Source: Pseudocercospora fijiensis CIRAD86
Lineage: Eukaryota; Ascomycota; Dothideomycetes; Mycosphaerellales; Mycosphaerellaceae
DNA: 64,000 nucleotides
NCBI RefSeq assembly: GCF_000340215.1
Contig: NW_006921532.1
Location: 8,119,735-8,183,734 of the forward strand
Direction: 5' to 3'
Shown here: positions 45,532 to 56,486 of the stretch, one piece after another
How positions within the stretch are numbered: position 1 is the first letter of the stretch
How the letters are laid out: every line of letters begins with the position of its first letter
Notes under the pieces: model-generated
The model's input: the letters and a program-made list of their open reading frames with translations, nothing else
Told to the model about the DNA's origin: nothing
Databases searched by the model: none
Made by a program: the position numbers and the translations under genes

Positions 45532-46800
45532 GTGTTACCCTCTATTATAATAGCCGGCTTATTACGAAGTAACAACAACCGTGCTGCCGCTAGCAGCGCT
45601 AGCAATAACAACGCTAGTAGTATAGTACCTACTAAAGTGCCTACTAAAGCACCTGCTAAAGTGCCTCCTACCGAAGAGCCTACTATAGGACCTACTAAAG
45701 AAGAACCTATAATTCTAGGTAACGACTTAGAATTGCCTGTCGACGACATTCTTAATAATATTATTAACCGTCGATATAGCTAACTAGCCTTTAGCCCCTA
45801 GCTAGTAGCGAGGCTTTAAGAAGCTACCTAAAACAGGCTTACTGCCTTACGTTAAGAACAACCGCTAAAGGATAATCTTCTCGAGATTCGCCGCCTCTAG
45901 GAATCTCTAACAACTACTACTAAGCTAATAGCAGGACCTTCTTTACTACCTATCTAAAAGAAGGATGCTAAACTTAAGGACTATACCGTATTTAATAGCT
46001 CTAGTCGGAAGCAGTATAACGACTATATTCGTAACTATAAACTTAACTAGCGCAACGCACTAAGAGCGCTACTAGACGACTATTCCTTAGTCGTATACGC
46101 TATACAGTACATTAATAGCGACCTAAAGCGTATATAGGATAACCATTTTGACTCCCTTAACGATTAGACCGCTGTTTAGTAGCAGACCTACAAAACTATT
46201 ATACTAGATACCCTTAGAAACCCTATACTAAGGCAACAATATACTTAGGACCTATATCTTCGAGCTAAATAGAAGACTAATCAATCGGCTCGCTTATTCG
46301 AGGCCTATTTAAAAACCCTTAAAAACGACCTTCCGCCTAAGACTAATTCTATATAGATCTCCGAGATACGCCTAAAACTTAGATAGGAGCTTATCCTCGA
46401 ATTAGACCGTCGCCGTATGTTCGAACAAGCTAATCTAATACGCATTCAATTCATAGTCGAAGTAGAAACAGCCGAACGGGCTATTTAGCTCTAATAACGA
46501 CTAGAATTAAGGATCCGACTAACTAGCACTAACCGTAGTAACCGTAGCCGCGGAGGAAACTAAGGTTCCTACTAGGACAACAATGCTAATAGTAGGAACA
46601 GTAACAACGACCGTAGAAGAGGCCGTAGCCGGCGGCTATATAGAGGAGGCCGCGATAGGGGCCGTAGAAGGGGCTCGTATCCCTATAATGCTAACCGCTC
46701 TACTAATAATAATAATAGCTACGGTAGTCTACTAACCGGATTAAAGTGCTTCAATTATAACAGTACTAGCTATCTACTAGGCTAATGCGACAAACCTAAG
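45532..46800 (+). pseudogene. gag relic of gypsy element A with CCHC zinc knuckle
   Basis: Begins with Ala/Asn-rich sequence, then a (Val-Pro-Thr-Lys)-like repeat (PTKVPTKAPAKVPP) and LGNDLELPVDDILNNIINRRYS, all found again in elements B and C. A capsid-like helical part follows with many TAG/TAA. At about 46744-46800 the knuckle KCFNYNSTSYLLG.CDKPKD has lost one Cys and the His by C-to-T type changes. Non-functional. Confidence 0.75.
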
Positions 46801-46979
46801 GACTAGGCCCGAATTAATCGTACTTCCGCTAAACACCGAAAGCACCTCTTAGCGGCTAACGCTACCCCTATAGGCTAACCTTCGAAAAAAGAGTAAGCGC
46901 CGCACTAACTGTTAGCCTCGTACGGCGTAAGACTATCGACATTGTACTAGCTATTATACGTACCTATCTCGTAGGGGAT

Positions 46980-47993
46980 ATATATAGAAACAATTATAAA
47001 ACTAAGGTTACGCTAGACCTAGGAAATTCAGTTAGTGCCCTTATTAACTATCGCCTAGCTAAGCAATTAGACCTCCGACAATTGCCTAGGACTAACCTAC
47101 TAACCCTTGCTTAGTTTAATAACGCTCGGCACTTAACCTATAGAGCCTACTATATTTATATAGCCCTAAAGGACGACCTCGGCAATAAGCGCCTACTAAA
47201 CTTTACTACCTACGCGGTAGATATAGACAGCCTCCCCTCCGATATTATTATTAGCAACCCTGTTCTTAAGTACTACGCTATAGCTATAGACCTAGGCCTC
47301 TAGAAGTGGCGATTTAGAATCGCTAGGAAAGAGGATATTAAATATATTAATATTAGCGAGTGCCCTAACGATATTAGGGTCCTATTTATTAGCAACCTAA
47401 CACCTGCCTTAGCTAATCCGACTGCCGACCTACTCGGTAGTAATAACGATAAACCTGTGCCCCCGGATAGCATAGACCCTAATTAGCTTGCTCGCATACT
47501 AGAGCCTATCCGAGAGACCTATATTAATGTGTTTAAACATTACCTAGCATCGACGTTGCCTATATTTAAGGAGACGGATTATAAGATTAATATTATAGAA
47601 GGCAAAGAGGTTCCTTTTAGCCCCCTCTATAACCTTAGTAAACGAGAGCTTGCTATACTACGTAAGTACCTAGAGGAAAACCTAGCTAATAGTCGAATTC
47701 GATATAGTAATAGCCCTACTAGTATACCTATCCTATTCGTACTAAAGAAGGATAGCGGCCTACGTTTATATATTAATTATAGAGGGCTTAACGCTGTTAC
47801 TATTAAAGACCGCTGTCTACTCCCGCTTATTAATAAGACCCTCGACCGCCTTTCTAGTGCCTACTACTATACTATATTAGACATTAAGGACGCCTATTAC
47901 CGTATCTGTATTCGTAAGGGCGATAAATAGAAGACAGCCTTCCGTACTCGCTATAGCTATTTCGAGTACTTAGTTATGCTATTTAGGCTAGCT
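46980..47993 (+). pseudogene. pol relic of element A: protease and first half of reverse transcriptase
   Basis: VTLDLGNSVSALINYRLAKQL resembles the retropepsin active-site region. From 47529 an open stretch of 133 codons gives [52 protein letters not shown] and [16 protein letters not shown], the N-terminal half of a Ty3/gypsy reverse transcriptase, up to the first catalytic Asp region. Cut by the LINE at 47993. Confidence 0.85.
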
Positions 47994-49375
47994 GAGAATA
48001 CAGGCAGCTAGGAAGGCAAAGGAAGCCAGAATTAATACACTAAAAAGATACACAACAAGCTAGGGCAGCTAGGTGCAGAAGCAACCTAGCTAAGTGCTAC
48101 AAAAGAGGTCTAGACAAGATGATAGGTTTACATTCAGGGCCTTACTAGTATAAGAGAGTCACTAGCAACTAGGGAGACTAAGATACCTTAATATTGCAGG
48201 AAAGGAAGCAGGGCAGATAAAGCTCAGTCAAATATTAGTCTAAAGTAAGGGAAGACTAAAGGAAAACTTATAGGGAAATAATATAGATAAAACCTAATAA
48301 ACATTGCAATATTACTAAACATTATATAGTACAATGTTAACAAGAGCAAAGACAAGGTGCAGAGGAGCTTCCTTTAAGCACTAAACCTAAAAGAATATTA
48401 CATTATTGCAATCTAAGAGCCCTAGCTCAACCTATATACAAAGAGACTAGCAACAGTCAAAGACCTAAGATACTACCTAATTATCTATAACTAGGGAGCC
48501 TTAAGGACATACATCTATATTAGCAAAGAGATAGATATAGAAACCTAGTAGGCTATACTATAGGAGGATAGGGACCTAATATTAGTTCAAGTGGAGATAT
48601 CCTAAGGCATACTCTAAGTCTACTATATATACAACCTACTACTAGACTTAAGAAGCAGTACCTAACTGAAAACCCTAGAAAGACTACCTAGAGTTATCTA
48701 GAGGAACACCTACTAAATCCTACTTAAGGATTTCAACCTCTACTACCCCCTCTAGGGCTTAGACTTTACCCTAGCTTACTACTTCCTAGTAGGAAGACTA
48801 ATCGACATATTAGAGAGGGAAGGAATAGAAATTGTTACCTTAAAGGGACTAATTACTTAGGAGGCAAGAGGAAGCAGCAGTATACTAGACCTATACTTTG
48901 CATTATATTAGATTAGGAATAGGATTACAAGATACAGGGTTAACTAGGAACTAGAAGAATCATTAGACCACTTCCCGGTACAGATTGAGCTAAATATCTA
49001 AGCCAATTAGGAAAGGGAACTAGAGGAGAAGCTTAACTAGAAAGGTGCCTAATAGGGTAGGATTAGGGAGGAACTAGAAAGGGACCCAAAACTAGAGGAA
49101 CTCTTAACAAAGCACCTACTAAGGCTAGAGGACATTAACAAGGCAGTAGAAGAACTAATAGGAATCCTGAAACAGGTAGCTAGAAAGTATACCCTAGCAA
49201 AGAAACATTCACTATACTAGCAACTATACTAGACTAGTAAGTATATAAGGAAGGTTAAAGTAGTAAGGAAGGCTAGGAGGCAGTAGATACAAACCTATAC
49301 CTAGGAAGCATAGGACAACTATAACAAAGCCTACTAGGAAAAGAAGATCTAGATTAAGAAAGACAAGATACAAGA
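47994..49375 (+). mobile_element. Tad-like LINE, 5' part (endonuclease region)
   Basis: Inserted into element A and itself split by element B at 49375. Reading TAG/TAA as Gln/Trp, one finds DLILVQVEIS.GIL.VYYIYN, then a DFNLYYPL.GLDF segment and VTLKGLIT.EARGSSSILDLYF, the layout of an APE-type endonuclease of non-LTR retrotransposons, followed by the Lys-rich linker before RT. Together with 56487-58984 it gives about 3.9 kb of LINE; the 5' end may be truncated. Confidence 0.75.
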
Positions 49376-49573
49376 TGTGAGATGGGTTATATTAGCAGGT
49401 AGATAGGGTGGTAGTGAATCAGTATAGTATTCGATAGAGATCTAAGAGGAGAGGGAGGAAGGCAGGCTAGTTGGCCTAACGCTAAGCGCTAAGCCCTGCC
49501 TAAGGCATTAAGACCCTGGCTTTACTCGAGCCTGGTTATATACCAATCACGTGTAACCTCTTTGGTCCTAATA
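49376..49573 (-). repeat. LTR of element B (3' LTR by coding strand)
   Basis: 198 bp, TGTGAGATGGG...GGTCCTAATA on the + strand. Compared with the other LTR, differences are nearly all TG/TA or CA/TA transitions (GGTGGTAG/GGTAGTAG, AATCAG/AATTAG, GGCTAG/GGCCAG). Confidence 0.9.
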
Positions 49574-50780
49574 TACGCTTCCCTTCTAAAGGCCGCGCCC
49601 TCGTAGCCGGTCTATGTTCTATTCTCAACCTCTGTCGCTACTAACTTAGTAGGTCTAGCAAGCTTCTTAGTCCGCGCTGAATTGAACACGCAATTACCGA
49701 TTATATAACTATGTTAAACCTTACCTCTAATATAATATAATGTCTAACTCTAACTGCGCTATACTTGCATACAATGAAGTGATATATAACTACGAGAATT
49801 AAGGACCTTCGACCAATTACAATACGAGCGCGTCTTCTCTGCTATAATAGGTAGACGTACGAGGTATTGCAGCCCTACCTCCGTTCTAAGTGATGTCGTA
49901 CCGAGTTCTTTGCGTCTACTCTAAAAGACTTAGAAATGTCCGCTCCGAGGGTTTGTCCGTTCCGAGGGTTATTCTTATTGTTACGAGGACTATTACTGTT
50001 CGTAGTTTCGCTAGCCCTAATTAGCTAGGTTTGGTAGCCTTTAAGTATCAACCAATTATATCTTTTTAAAAAACTCAGTTCTTCTAGTTTCTATAGGTGA
50101 AGGCTATTATAAGTGCAGTAGTAGAGGTTCGCCTCGCTTAAAGGGTTAGATAGATCGAGGAGTAACCTATTATCCGCAAGATCGACCCCGGCTAGCTTAG
50201 CTCTATAGTTTTGCCCTTAGTTAGTCGGTCTATTGGTCTACTTAATCTTTTAAGCGGCTCAAAGTTTTGACTTAGCCTTAAAGTTTTGATCAAACCTTTA
50301 ATAGGTTCAATCTTTAATTAGTTAGTATAGCGCCTTAGGCTCGCAGTGTAGGTAAGGTTGTTTTGTAGGTGCAGTAGCGACAACAGGTAAGGTTAGCGAT
50401 ATTAGCGAGCAGGTAATGTTAATAATGGCGGCGCTAGTCGTCTTAGCGCCAACTTTACCTTCTTCTAGTTTCCTTTAACTAACAACAACTCGGCAACACC
50501 GTTACTAATATAGCTGCTTCTTCCTTTCTTAAATAGCAACACACTCCGCAACACCGTTACTAATATAGCTGCGCCGGCCGCGCCGTCCTTGCCGACCGCT
50601 TAGGCCTCGAGGCCTCGATAAAATAAAGGAACAAGAGGTAGAATTCTTAAAAGAGCAGTAACTGATTGATTAACGCGTAGTAGCGCGCCTAGTATAGTCT
50701 TATTGTCCTGGTTTGCCGGCCTCCGATTGGTCAGCTAATAGCACCCCGGGGGTAGCATTAGTCCTAGGCCTTAGTGGTAA
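49574..50780 (-). other. Element B 3' non-coding region
   Basis: About 1.2 kb between the chromodomain and the 3' LTR. No frame of note. It includes short direct repeats (two AACAACTCGGCAACACC/ACACTCCGCAACACC units near 50485 and 50528, each followed by TTACTAATATAGCTGC). Confidence 0.5.
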
Positions 50781-50789
50781 CATTATAAG

Positions 50790-50965
50790 CTTTTGGCCTT
50801 CTTCTTGTTCTTTACGCTAGTCCAATACTTATCCAACAACTCGGTTATATCCTTAAAGGAGTCTTCGGCTTCCTATAAGTCCTATTCTAGTGAATAGCCT
50901 TACTATCTCAATAGGTACTCCTTCTTGCCTTTCCTAGTCCGGTGCTGTAGGATACGTTCTACAGA
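50790..50965 (-). pseudogene. Chromodomain relic of element B integrase
   Basis: The minus strand reads QHRTRKGKKEYLLR..GYSLE.DL.EAEDSFKDITELLDKYW, with stops exactly at the Trp/Lys-Gln positions of the chromodomain pattern Y-L-x-x-W-x-G-Y...W-E. Chromodomains at the integrase C-terminus define chromoviruses and direct insertion to heterochromatin. Confidence 0.7.
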
Positions 50966-51499
50966 CTACAGTTCTTTACTATCCGCTAGTATATCTTCGT
51001 ATTCAGTAGGGGCTTCTTTAGGGCCTTCGCGATAGTAGTATAGTTTAAGGAGGGAGATATAGAAGGTATTATAGATAGTATAGTGTAGTAGGAGCTATAA
51101 CTGATAGGCCTAGCCATTGCCCTTCGGTTCTCGGATTCGGAATAGGCCAATGTATCTAGGTGCAAGCTTGGGCCTTGTTTTGCTATTAGGCGATAGGTGT
51201 TTGCGGATACGGAGGTTCTTAGTGCTTAGCATAACTATGTCGCCTTGCTTAAAGGTTATTGGCGTATAGTGTTTGTTATAGTAGGCCTTCTGATATACCT
51301 AGGCCTTTGCTAGTTTGTTAGCCAACTTAGCGTAAATCTCTCGCATCTTTTAAACCCTCTTAATGGCCGCTAGCGTCTTAGGTGTTGGTACTTAACGCGC
51401 TTCCCTTTCCTTGCGCTCGGCCTCGAGCGAGGTAAATAGATCTTGTAGCAAGGCGGCGTTCTAGCCCATTATGGCTATATATAGTAAAACCTTAGTAGA

Positions 51500-52300
51500 T
51501 GAGTGTACACTATTGTTGTATACGAATTCTATAGGTTATAGAAGGTTGACCTAGTCGTTAGGGTTCTCGTTGATGTAACTGCGCAGGTACTGCTATAGGG
51601 TGGCATTCTACCTTTCAGTCTGACTATCTGTTTATAGATAGAATGCTATAGATAGGCGATGCTTGAGTCTTAGCTATAGGCAAATCTTACTCTAATAGTG
51701 AGATATAAATATCGAGCCTCGATCGGAGACTATCCCCTTAGAGGTCCCCTAATAGCTACAGAAGATGTTGTTCTATAGCGACTTAGCTAGGTTAATAGCC
51801 GTCCAATCCTTTCGGGCAGGAATGTAACGAGCGCCCTTAGTGAACCGGTCTACGACAACTAGGATAGCATTATATACATCCTTACTGCCCCTGCACTTAG
51901 TAGGCGGGAGGCCTGTAATGAAATCCATTATAAGCTTAGCAAATAGCTTCTTTGGAACAGAGAGTAAAGACAACTCGCCAAATAGTAAGTGCTTTAGTGC
52001 TTTGACTCGTTGATATACGGTATACGTATTTACGTAATCCTTTATATCCCGCTTACTATTTAGCTAGTAGTATATACGCGATAGTAACTCGTGCGACCTC
52101 TCTGTACTATAGTGACCGGCAAGCTTACTATTATAGTGTCGCTTGAGAAGTTCTTATCTAATCGATTGTTCAGCGGGGATATAGTATCTGCCCTTAAACC
52201 TTAAGTAACCTTTATCGTCGATCGACTAATTGTTACTCTTACTAGATCGAGTCTTTCGCCTACTTACAAGCTAATCTATACGAGCCGCAGCAAAGGCGTC
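51500..52300 (-). pseudogene. Integrase relic of element B
   Basis: The 66-codon open stretch at 51773-51973 gives KLIMDFITGLPPTKCRGSKD and ILVVVDRFTKGARYIP, the first two acidic positions of the rve integrase core. Upstream (about 52050-52250) a zinc-binding-like HH-CC part is plausible but eroded. Confidence 0.75.
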
Positions 52301-52679
52301 CCTCTGCTAAGCACGTAACAGCTTATCTATAAACGATTGACTATCCCTATTTGTAAGGTTATTCAATAGCACCCTCGCTGTTAAACGAGGTACGCATTGT
52401 ATACATCTAATGGCACTAGTAGCCGGATTAACTGCATTAGTACTATCGCTGTTACTGTATATTGCGATGTCGACTAGGGAGTTATTATAACTTCTCCTGT
52501 CTGTGTCCTTAGCCCTTGCCTTAATACGCACTGTTAATATAGTAAGAGCATTAATATACTTTAAGCCGTCGCGGAGTCCGGTAAGCCGCTTATCCTACGC
52601 TTACTTATTAACAATACGGGCTATAGCAATCTTATGCTACAGGGTTAGAAACAAAGAATTGATATGCTAGGTCTCGCTG

Positions 52680-54019
52680 TTATAATTAGGCCGCCTCGAT
52701 AGGCTATTAGCAGGGTTACTTACGCCTAGCCGATATAATATATCAAAATCGAACCCGGCGAGGTAGACGGCCTATCTAGCCTGTCGACCTATAACCCTAG
52801 TAACCTTCGTGATTCTACGGAGGTTGTTATAGTCCGTATAGACCTAAATAGTGTGCTGTGCACCATCGAGATAGTGCCTCTAGTACTTAAAGGCCTCGAC
52901 AATAGCTAGGAGCTCTTACTCGTAAGTCTCGTAGCGACGCTTAGCATCGATCATTTTCCTTAAGAAGAAGGCAATCGGGTGCTAATAATAGTCCTTGTCC
53001 GATTGTTATAATATAATAGCTGATATAGCAAACTGTAAAGCGTTAGTCTTAATGCGAATTAGTTTGCTTAGTACGAAGTAGTATAATAAGGGGACTTTAG
53101 TAAATCGCTTCTTTAAACCGTTAAAAGCGGCTTGTACTCTGTTAGTCTATTTAAACTCTCTAGTTGGGTTGGCCTTAGTTTTAGTGAGCTTAGTTAGGGG
53201 CATTATATGCCGTAAATAGCCCTTAATAAACCGACGGTAGAAGTTGGCAAAACCGAGGAATAATTGAAGCTCCTTAATAGACGTAGGAACAGGCCATTTA
53301 GTGATTGTTTTAATCCGGTTAGGATTAGCCTTAATACCCTCGGTTGATACGAGGAAGCTAAGGAAGGACACCTCTTTAGTAGCAAAGGTGCATTTAGAAG
53401 GCTTACAATACAAGCTATAGGCCCTTAGGCGATCGAGTACCTTGCGGACTGCAGCCTAGTGTTCCGCAATATTAGGAGAGTGTATGTAAACCAGGATGTT
53501 ATCTAGGTAAACTATACAGAGGTGATCTAATAGGCCTAATAGGGCCCGATTAATGTAGGACTAGAATATAGTAGGGGCATTAGCTAGCCTAAATGGCATA
53601 ACTAAGTACTCGAAATAGCTATAGCGGATGCGGAAGGCGGTTTTCTATTCATCACCCTTACGGATACGGATACGATAGTATACATCCTTAATATCCAATA
53701 TAGTGTAGTAGTAAGTACTAGAAAGGCGATCGAGGGTCTTATTAATAAGAGGAAGTAGACAGCGGTCTTTGATAGTAACAGCGTTAAGCCCGCGATAATC
53801 AATATATAGACGTAGGCCACTATCCTTCTTTAGTACGAATAGGATAGGGGCACTAGCAGGGCTGTTACTGTACCGAATGCGACTATTAGCTAGGTTTTCC
53901 TCTAGGTACTCGCGCAATATAGCAAGCTCTCGCTCACTAAGATTGTAGAGCGGCCTAAAAGGAACCTCTTTGCCCTCTATAATGTCAATCTTATAATCCG
54001 TCTCTTTGAATATAGGCAA
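52680..54019 (-). pseudogene. Reverse transcriptase and RNase H relic of element B
   Basis: From 54019 leftward: [40 protein letters not shown], the Y-x-D-D region near 53500 (VYLDNILVY), then CKPSKCTFATKEVSFLSFLV and GFANFYRRFIKGYLRHIMPL, and an RNase H part (QHPIAFFLRKMIDAKRRYET, EQELLAIVEAFKYWRHYL-like, NSLSRRPNYNSET). Stops are TAG/TAA only. Confidence 0.85.
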
Positions 54020-54529
54020 CGTCGATACTAGGTAGTGTTTGAATATATTAATGTAGGTCTCTCGGATAGGTTCTAGTATACGAGCAAGCTAATTAGGATC
54101 ATTAGGGGGTACAGGTTTATCGTTATTACTACCGAGCAGGTCGGCCGTCGGATCGGCTAGGGTTAGGTTGCTAATAAACAGGACCCTAATATTATTAGGG
54201 CACTCGCTAACATTAATGTGTTTAATGTCCTCTTTCCTAGCGATTCTAAATCGCTATTGTTAACTGCCCAAGTCTATAACTACAGCATAGTACTTAAGAA
54301 CAGGGTTGCTAATAACAATCTTAGATAGGAGGCTGTCTATGTCTACCGCGTAGGCAGTAAAGTTCAGTAGGCGCTTATTGCCGAGGTCGTCCTTTAGGGC
54401 TATATAGACATAGTAGGCCCTATAGGTTAAGTGCCGAGCGTCATTAAACTAAGCAAGGGTTGGCAGGTCAGTCCTAGGCAGTTGTCGAAGGTCTAATTGC
54501 TTAGCTAGGCGATGGCTAATAAGGGCACT

Positions 54530-56031
54530 AACTGAATTTCCTAGGTCTAGCGTAACCTTGGTTTTATAGTTAGTGTCGGGCCTAGATATAAGACAGGTAC
54601 GTGTAATAGCTAGCACAATGTCGATAGTCTTACGCCGTACGAGGCTAACAGTTAGTGCGGCGCTTACTCTTTTTTCGAAGGTTAGCCTATAGGGGTGGCG
54701 TTGGCTACTAAAAGGTACTTTCGGTGTTTAGCGGCAGTACGGTCGATTCGGGCCTAGTCCTTAGGTTTGTCGCATTGGCCTAGTAGATAGCTAGTACTGT
54801 CACAATTGAAGCACTTTAGTCCGGTTGGGGGATTGCTATAGCTGTTGCCGCTGTTGTTAGCCGAGCGATTAGTACTATAGGGATACGAGCCCCTTCTACG
54901 GCCCCTATTACGGCCTCCTCTGTATAGCCGCCGGCTACGGCTTCTACTACGGTCGTTGTTACTATTCCTATTGTTAGCATTGTTGTCTTAGTAGGAACCT
55001 TAGTTTCCTCCGCGGCTACGGTTGCTACGGTTGTTAGTAGGTCGGATCCTTAATTCTAGTCGTTGCTAGAGCTAGACAGCTCGTTTAGCAGTTTCGACTT
55101 CGACTATAAATTGAATGCGTGTAAGATTGGTCTGTTCGAATACGCGACGGCGGTCTAATTTAAGGACCAATTCCTATCGCAATTTAGGGCGTATTTCGGA
55201 AATCTAGATAGAGTCGGTCTTAGCTAGCAAATCGTCTTCGAGGGTCTTTAAATAGGCCTTAAATGAACGGGCTGATTGATTAGTCTTTTACTTAGCCCGA
55301 AGGTACTGGTCCTAAGCGTGTTGTTGCCTTAGTATAGGGTTTCTAAGGGTGTCTAGTATAATGGTTTTGTAGGTTTACTACTAAACAGCGGTCTAATTAG
55401 TAAGGGAGTTAAAGTGGTTATCCTAGGTACGCTTTGGGTCTCTATTAATGTATTGTATAGTATAGACGACTAGCGAATAGTCGTCTAGCAGGGCCCTTAG
55501 TGCATTTCGTTGGTTAAGCTTACAGTTACGGATATAGTCGTTGTATTGTTTCCGACTAGAGCTATTAAATACGGTATAGTCCTTGAGTTTAGCATCCTTC
55601 TTTTGGACTGAAACAGATGGAGAGGAAGGCCCTACTATTGGTTCAGTATTAGTTGCTAGGGCTTCTTACAGGCGACGAATTTCGAGGAGATTATCCTTTA
55701 GCTGTTGTTCTTAGCGCAAGGCAGTAAGCCTGTTTTAGGTGGCTTCTTGAAGTCTCGCTACTAGCTAGGGCCTAAAGGCTAGCTAGCTATATCGTCGATT
55801 GACAATGTTGTTAAGAATGTCGTTAATAGGCAATTCTAGATCGTTACCTAGAATTACAGGTTCTTCTTTAGTAGGCTTAGTAGCAGGCCCTTTAGTAGGA
55901 GGCACTTTAGTAGGAACCTTAGTAGGCACTTTAGTAGGCGCTATGCTACTAGCGTTGTCGTTGCTAGCGCTACTAGCGGCAGCACGGTTGTTGTTTCGTA
56001 ATGAACCGGCTATTGTAATAGGGGGTAACAC
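54530..56031 (-). pseudogene. gag and protease relic of element B
   Basis: Begins at 56031 with an Ala/Asn-rich leader and a VPTKVPTKVPP repeat, then LGNDLELPINDILNNIVNRRYS. The CCHC knuckle lies at about 54770 (KCFNCDSTSYLLG.CDKPKD), better kept than in element A. The protease DLGNSVSALISHRLAKQLDL follows near 54530. Confidence 0.75.
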
Positions 56032-56288
56032 TAATGATATATTGTTAGCCCCTAAGATACGGATGTAGCGGAATTAGTAGATATCGGTCTAGTACGATTG
56101 ACTTAGTGTAGTAGGCCGTATAGAAGGCCTTGCTTAATAATTGGTACGGTTGCTTCGATGGAATAGTATATATAGGTCCCGTTCTTCGGGCGCAATATAG
56201 TTAGATTAGTCTTGTTCGTAGCTATACCGCTAAAAGCTTGAAATAAGGACTATCTAGCTGCTGCCCTTAAAGGGTGGATCGAATACTG

Positions 56289-56486
56289 TGTAAGATGGGT
56301 TATATTAGCAGGTAGATAGGGTAGTAGTGAATTAGTATAGTATTCGATAGAGATCTAAGAGGAGAGGGAGGAAGGCAGGCCAGTTAGCCTAACGCTAAGC
56401 GCCAAGCCCTGCCTGAGGCATCAAGACCCTAGCTTTACTCGAGCCTAGTCACATGCCAATCACGTATAACCTCTTTGGTCCTAACA
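56289..56486 (-). repeat. LTR of element B (5' LTR by coding strand)
   Basis: 198 bp, TGTAAGATGGG...GGTCCTAACA on the + strand, keeping the canonical TG...CA ends, followed by the second CAAGA. Confidence 0.9.

Larger units (their letters stand above)
45079..47993 (+). mobile_element. Gypsy element A, 5' part (LTR, gag, protease, start of RT)
   Basis: Starts with an LTR (45079-45274) and continues with gag, a damaged CCHC knuckle, protease and the first part of reverse transcriptase, all on the + strand. It stops at the 15-bp target duplication CTATTTAGGCTAGCT (47979-47993), where the LINE has inserted. It resumes at 58985. It is closely related to element B, which provides the intact order of domains. 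Confidence 0.85.
49376..56486 (-). mobile_element. Gypsy element B, complete, chromovirus type, 7,111 bp
   Basis: Bounded by 198-bp LTRs (49376-49573 and 56289-56486) and flanked by the 5-bp target duplication CAAGA (49371-49375 and 56487-56491), so the insertion is complete. Coding strand is minus; order from right to left: gag, CCHC knuckle, protease, reverse transcriptase, RNase H, integrase, chromodomain, 3' region. Every gene has multiple TAG/TAA at former Gln/Trp codons and is dead. It sits inside the LINE, hence is younger than it. Confidence 0.92.
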
